DNA of 64,000 nucleotides, taken from NCBI RefSeq assembly GCF_003073045.1, contig NC_037591.1:28429319-28493318 (forward strand). Direction: 5' to 3'. The first letter of the stretch is position 1. Each line of letters begins with the position of its first letter. Positions 59,870-64,000 of this stretch are shown here, piece after piece. The DNA comes from Pomacea canaliculata. Lineage: Eukaryota > Mollusca > Gastropoda > Architaenioglossa > Ampullariidae. The position numbers and the translations under genes are program-made. Under the pieces are notes generated by a model, which saw only the letters and a program-made list of their open reading frames with translations, had not been told where the DNA came from and searched no databases.

Positions 59870-62800
59870 CGTTGTTGGCAAGCAAGTTTTCAACATGATG
59901 TTCTAAATATTTGCACCAAAACCATTGGTTTCCTATGACCTTCACACACAGTTTTACTAAATTTGGTTAAATGTTTGAGATTTGGCTGGTTAAAATGGGC
60001 CTAAAGGATGGCAAGTACAACAATGTTTATTTTGTTTTGGAGTGGAGAAAAAGCATAAGGGGACTTAACCTGTGGATGTGAGAGAAATTTATTCATGGTG
60101 ACAGAAATGTATATTTGAGAGAATGAGTTACAAAAGTGCTTGCTTGTGGAGAACAGATGCAAGATGAAGAGAGACTAAGTGAATATTGTAAGATTTGTAT
60201 TATCTTCAGCCTATATTGCTTTCGTTCCTATATGTAAACCAGTTGAAATTTTAGAAGGATATATGTCTTTTTCCAATGGTTATAATGTGATATTTCTAGC
60301 TATGCAAAATAGAGTTTATACATAAATACACAGCAAGTCTGTAGCACTAGTCCAACATAAACCATTTAAAACAGGTTGATGTTTTTTGAGTGATGGACTG
60401 AGCAAAGAACACTTGGAGAGATCTCATGTACATGTTGTCTATCAGTGAAGCTTTGCTTCCATCCACCTTGCAGTCTTAGTGAAAGCAATGCTCATGTGTA
60501 TATGCACACACACACACTGTACTTTGTTACAATATTTATTTGGACCAGATTTGTGTTTGCACATTATCTTTTAGCGTGATTACACTGTTGAATGTAGGTC
60601 ATGTAGTCTTACAGCTGGCTGTATGTCAAAGTGACATGTGACAGCACCTCTACCACACCTTGTGAGATACAGTGTGTAATGACATGCCATTCTTGAAATG
60701 ATATCACATAGGTCTGTTGCATGCTCCTGGAAGTGGAGAATATGGAGCAGAGTGAGGAGAATACTTTGAAGTTGCATTTATGTAAGTCTGAGGCTTGTGA
60801 CATGTAGCAAAACACACACATATACTAGCAGGACAGCCATGTTAAAGCATCTAACAACACATAGGAAGCTTACAATCCTCATTATTCCGTGATGTATAAT
60901 AAAGCTATATTGAGAGGATGACAGCAAGGCATATTGACATATGTAAATCTTGGTATCTCCTCATCAGTACAGTCATAGCCTGCCCTTGATGGCAAGGATT
61001 TAGAGATCGTTCTCTTGCAATTTCCTGCCTTAAGTTGCTTTATGTGTTATCAGATTGCGGCACAAGTCTTTACATATTTCATCAGAAGAAAAAGTAATTT
61101 TGTGCAGAAAAGGTCACCTTGCCACAGGCCTAGACTCAGTGGTGAGTGGAATTCGTGCGGCTATGGATCGCTTTTTTTTTTTTTTTCGCCACCGGCACAG
61201 GTCGCCGCTACTTAGGAGACCTTTCACGCAACCGCCCGACGGGTAAAATCGGGCAACGCTCGAGGGAGGGAGGAAATGGTAGGGACTGAGGGGAGTGGGA
61301 GAGAGCCTGTGTGGTTTAATATAGACCTCCTTCACTCCCTGTCCCTTCCCTGCTGCTAATTAAGGGATCCCTCCCTTCCACCCTGCAATCAGAATGTCAG
61401 ATGTGACTTCTGCTTCGACACGTGGCTCGATCTTTGTCTACTTTCCATTACAGGAGCAGCTTCCTTGACTAGGCTAGAGATGGACGTATGGATATAAATT
61501 GACTGGATGGCTGTTTTGGTCACGCGATCCTAGTGTTGGTGCGAGGCTACAAATACGTCGGGTTGAGTTATCGGGCTGGCCATCGTGTATGCTCACAATA
61601 CAAAAGACCGTGGCTGTTACCTCAAGGCAAGTAATCAAACTACTGACTGCGGTAGACGTTCAGAAAGTGCAATAATTGCGTACTACATGCGAAAAACGAA
61701 TGACTGTTTTAAGTTGTTTTTTTTTGTTTTTTGTTTTTTTTTTCTGCGGAACAGCCAAGTGATGGTCATCTCTTGGTGAAAGGGGAGGAAAATACAGGAA
61801 GAACCCCATCCCACGACCGATCTTGCAAATACGTCCTCCGTCGAAAGAGAAATAGGTGTGCCCCGAGAAAATATATGAACCATTTAAGGTTCCGAACTGG
61901 ACTTATGATGCTGTTGGCGAGCGAGTGGTTGACCACAAGTCCACCTGACTGCCGCATCAGTTGCTGTGCCTCTAATCACAGGGTGAGGTAGGTACCCACA
62001 TCGCACCAACATCAGACTGCGGAAGGCATCATGGATAGCTGTGCTCTATCTCCTCGCTCTTCTCTTCAAGCCTTACTCAGAAGTTTCATGTGAAGCTATG
62101 TGGGGTACTCAAGTGGGCAAATCAGCGTTGTAGAAATACTTTTATGTTGCTTAAAATTTTTTAAATTATAAAAAAATAATTGTAGACGTTTAATGTTTGC
62201 AGATAGATCTAAAATTGAGCGGATCAGCCACAGTAGGTGCAAACAACGGATGCAGCCAGCATTAGACGCTAGCTCCGGCATTTCATGGATCACGTGGCCT
62301 GATAGGAGGCCAGCAGAAATATGTTTGCGGAGAGCATAATAGCTGTGGATCCTGCGTGATGTTGACATTTAGGGCAGGCACTGTTAGTCCTTTTATTTTA
62401 TTTTTTTAGAAGCTGGCCATTTACGTGTGTACAGTCCCCTAGAGACTGCTACTGATGCTGAGTCGTGAGTGGCTTACTCAAGCGATTCGAGTTCCGTGTT
62501 TGTGTGCTTGTGAGCGTGAAATTGCGTGTGTGTGTGTGTGTTGGGGGAGGTGTCGAATAATCAGGAAAGGTCAATACATCCGCCCTTCCTGCGTTACCTC
62601 AAACGATTATCACTTCTTTGCCTCTACAGGCAACCGCCCTCCATTTAAAGAAAATGCACCGGAAATGCGTTTGGTACGTTGCTTCCATTTATGGCACCAA
62701 ACAGATTTTTTAGCTTCCGATTGACAAGGTTAATTAATGCCTCGTATCAGCCACCCATTGCATGTCCTGCTTTTGACATGTGACAGTTGATATAATAACT

Positions 62801-63230
62801 GGGTGGCAGCACCTCCACACGCAGACATCAAGGTTGGTCTGATCTGGTCAGGTGTGTCAGGCTGAGGTTAAAGCAGCCATAAACTGTGTTTGTAGACAGA
62901 TTCGCACCTCTTCCTGATAAGAGATGTGTGAGAGAACTCCACTGGATCGGTTAAAGGGGAAGGAGGAGGTATATAAAGCAAACAATAACGATCATCAAAA
63001 GTATAAATGCATGGTATGTCGCGATGAAATCAAGCATCAACAGCAAGTTTCAAATTGAAACCGAATCACACATACAGCATCAGCAGCAAGTTTTTACATG
63101 AACTCGGATCACACTTGAACCAAACTTAGGCATGAAATAGTCAGAGAACAACATCTAAATTCTCAGAGAAACCAATAGGCTAATTGGGGAGAGCGAGTGA
63201 ATGAGAGAGAGATTCGTTGTCTTGATGTGT
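59870..63230. other. non-coding stretch
   Basis: No exon recognised. It contains a poly-T run near 61171, a GT tract near 62525-62541, and a purine-rich patch (61261-61310). The short open frames lack family resemblance and splice context. Confidence 0.4.
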
Positions 63231-63235
63231 TGCTG

Positions 63236-63560
63236 CCCGGAAGACTGATGGTGTGACGGAACGAAAACAGCGCCATGTGAGCGTCTGTCACGCGTCGAAC
63301 GCTTGCGACAACAGATCGGATGCTATGACGTCACAACTGCCGTAGCGACCACATGCGGCTCAGGGAGGGAGGCTGGCTGGCTGGCTGGCTGCTTGCCCTG
63401 GAAACCACTCGGGTGCTTCAACTACATCGGGGTCGTCCGCCGCTCGTATAGTTTTATCAACAGCAGGTCGCACGACTGTCGACACCAACAGGAAAGCAGC
63501 GAGGTGACGGAAACTGTGATGACGTGTCAGCGTGCTGAGGCGCATGTCATGACGTCACGC
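63236..63560. promoter_or_regulatory. CpG-rich region with two CRE palindromes
   Basis: Perfect TGACGTCA sites occur at 63326-63333 and 63550-63557, with a half-site-like tgatgacgtgtcag near 63519. CpG density is visibly higher than in the preceding 3 kb. This looks like the promoter or first-exon area of a gene that continues beyond the right edge. No coding exon was recognised. Confidence 0.4.
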
Positions 63561-64000
63561 GGAATGTTGCTTGTGTGGACTTGATGCTGACCCTCCTATT
63601 CGGACACTTCTAGTTTGTGGTTTAAAAAAAAATCTTCCTTACTAATACACCACAACAGGCGTGAAAAACAAGAACAGTAACAATGACGGCCGGACTGCTG
63701 GCAGGGTGGTCCTCGGTCATTGTATCTAGTGAGACAGTGAGTCTGCAAATTAGAGTCGCCTGTAGAGTGCCTAGTCACCTGCAAGAGTGCCCGTTTAACG
63801 TCGGAGTAGCTGGCTAGACCGCTGCCTGTCCGGTTGGCAAGGTAAAGTCGTGAGTAAACAATTGCGTCACCGGCATAATCCCAGACTTCAGACAGTCGCC
63901 TGTGTCCTTTGTGCCGTGAGTATGAAAGCATACAAACATTCACACGCACGTAAACACACAAGAGCTCTCTCTCTCTCTCACACACACACTGTCGTGGTGC

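Overview
The window is animal nuclear DNA: large spliced genes with GT/AG introns, long AT-rich non-coding stretches, (GT)n microsatellites, decayed non-LTR retrotransposons, tRNA-derived SINEs and hAT-like MITEs. Gene content (caspase-activated DNase, CYP4 cytochromes P450, isoprenylcysteine methyltransferase, small secreted peptide precursors) and repeat style suggest a lophotrochozoan, most likely a gastropod mollusc. That placement is inference. No LTR/retroviral or Polinton-like element was recognised.

Layout. 1-15.4 kb: a 28-bp minisatellite running off the left edge, then mostly non-coding DNA with an old LINE fragment (7.1-7.9 kb), a SINE (8.4 kb) and one plausible membrane-protein exon (9.35-9.56 kb, minus). 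15.4-19.2 kb: a complete six-exon gene for DNA fragmentation factor beta (DFFB/CAD), minus strand, 339 aa. 20.1-31.2 kb: four paralogous genes for tiny secreted peptides (orientations +,-,+,+). Each has a signal-peptide exon, a phase-1 intron, a mature exon carrying one cysteine followed by a P-[VI]-P-W-P-I core, a Ser/Gly linker, a hydrophobic tail, and a final Gly-Lys/Arg stop that resembles an amidation signal. I do not recognise this family and consider it the most novel content. 33.5-35.6 kb: a four-exon gene of unknown function with a charged coiled-coil C-terminus. 36.1-36.9 kb: a CR1/Jockey-like LINE fragment.

38.6-58.9 kb: a tandem segmental duplication of a head-to-head CYP4/ICMT pair. 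Unit 1 (about 38.6-45.8 kb) holds an intact 12-exon CYP4 (511 aa) and a broken 5' part of ICMT. Unit 2 (about 45.85-58.9 kb) holds an intact CYP4 (522 aa) and the intact four-exon ICMT (287 aa). Unit 2 has been enlarged by insertions, including a MITE nested in an hAT MITE nested in LINE sequence inside CYP4 intron 1. A roughly 0.49-kb block including introns is about 99% identical between the two CYP4 genes, far more than the flanking exons, pointing to gene conversion.

58.9-64 kb: non-coding, with a 487-bp hAT MITE bounded by a perfect 8-bp target duplication, and a CpG-rich stretch with two perfect CRE palindromes near the right edge. All gene models were assembled by eye from splice signals and reading phase; there is no transcript evidence.
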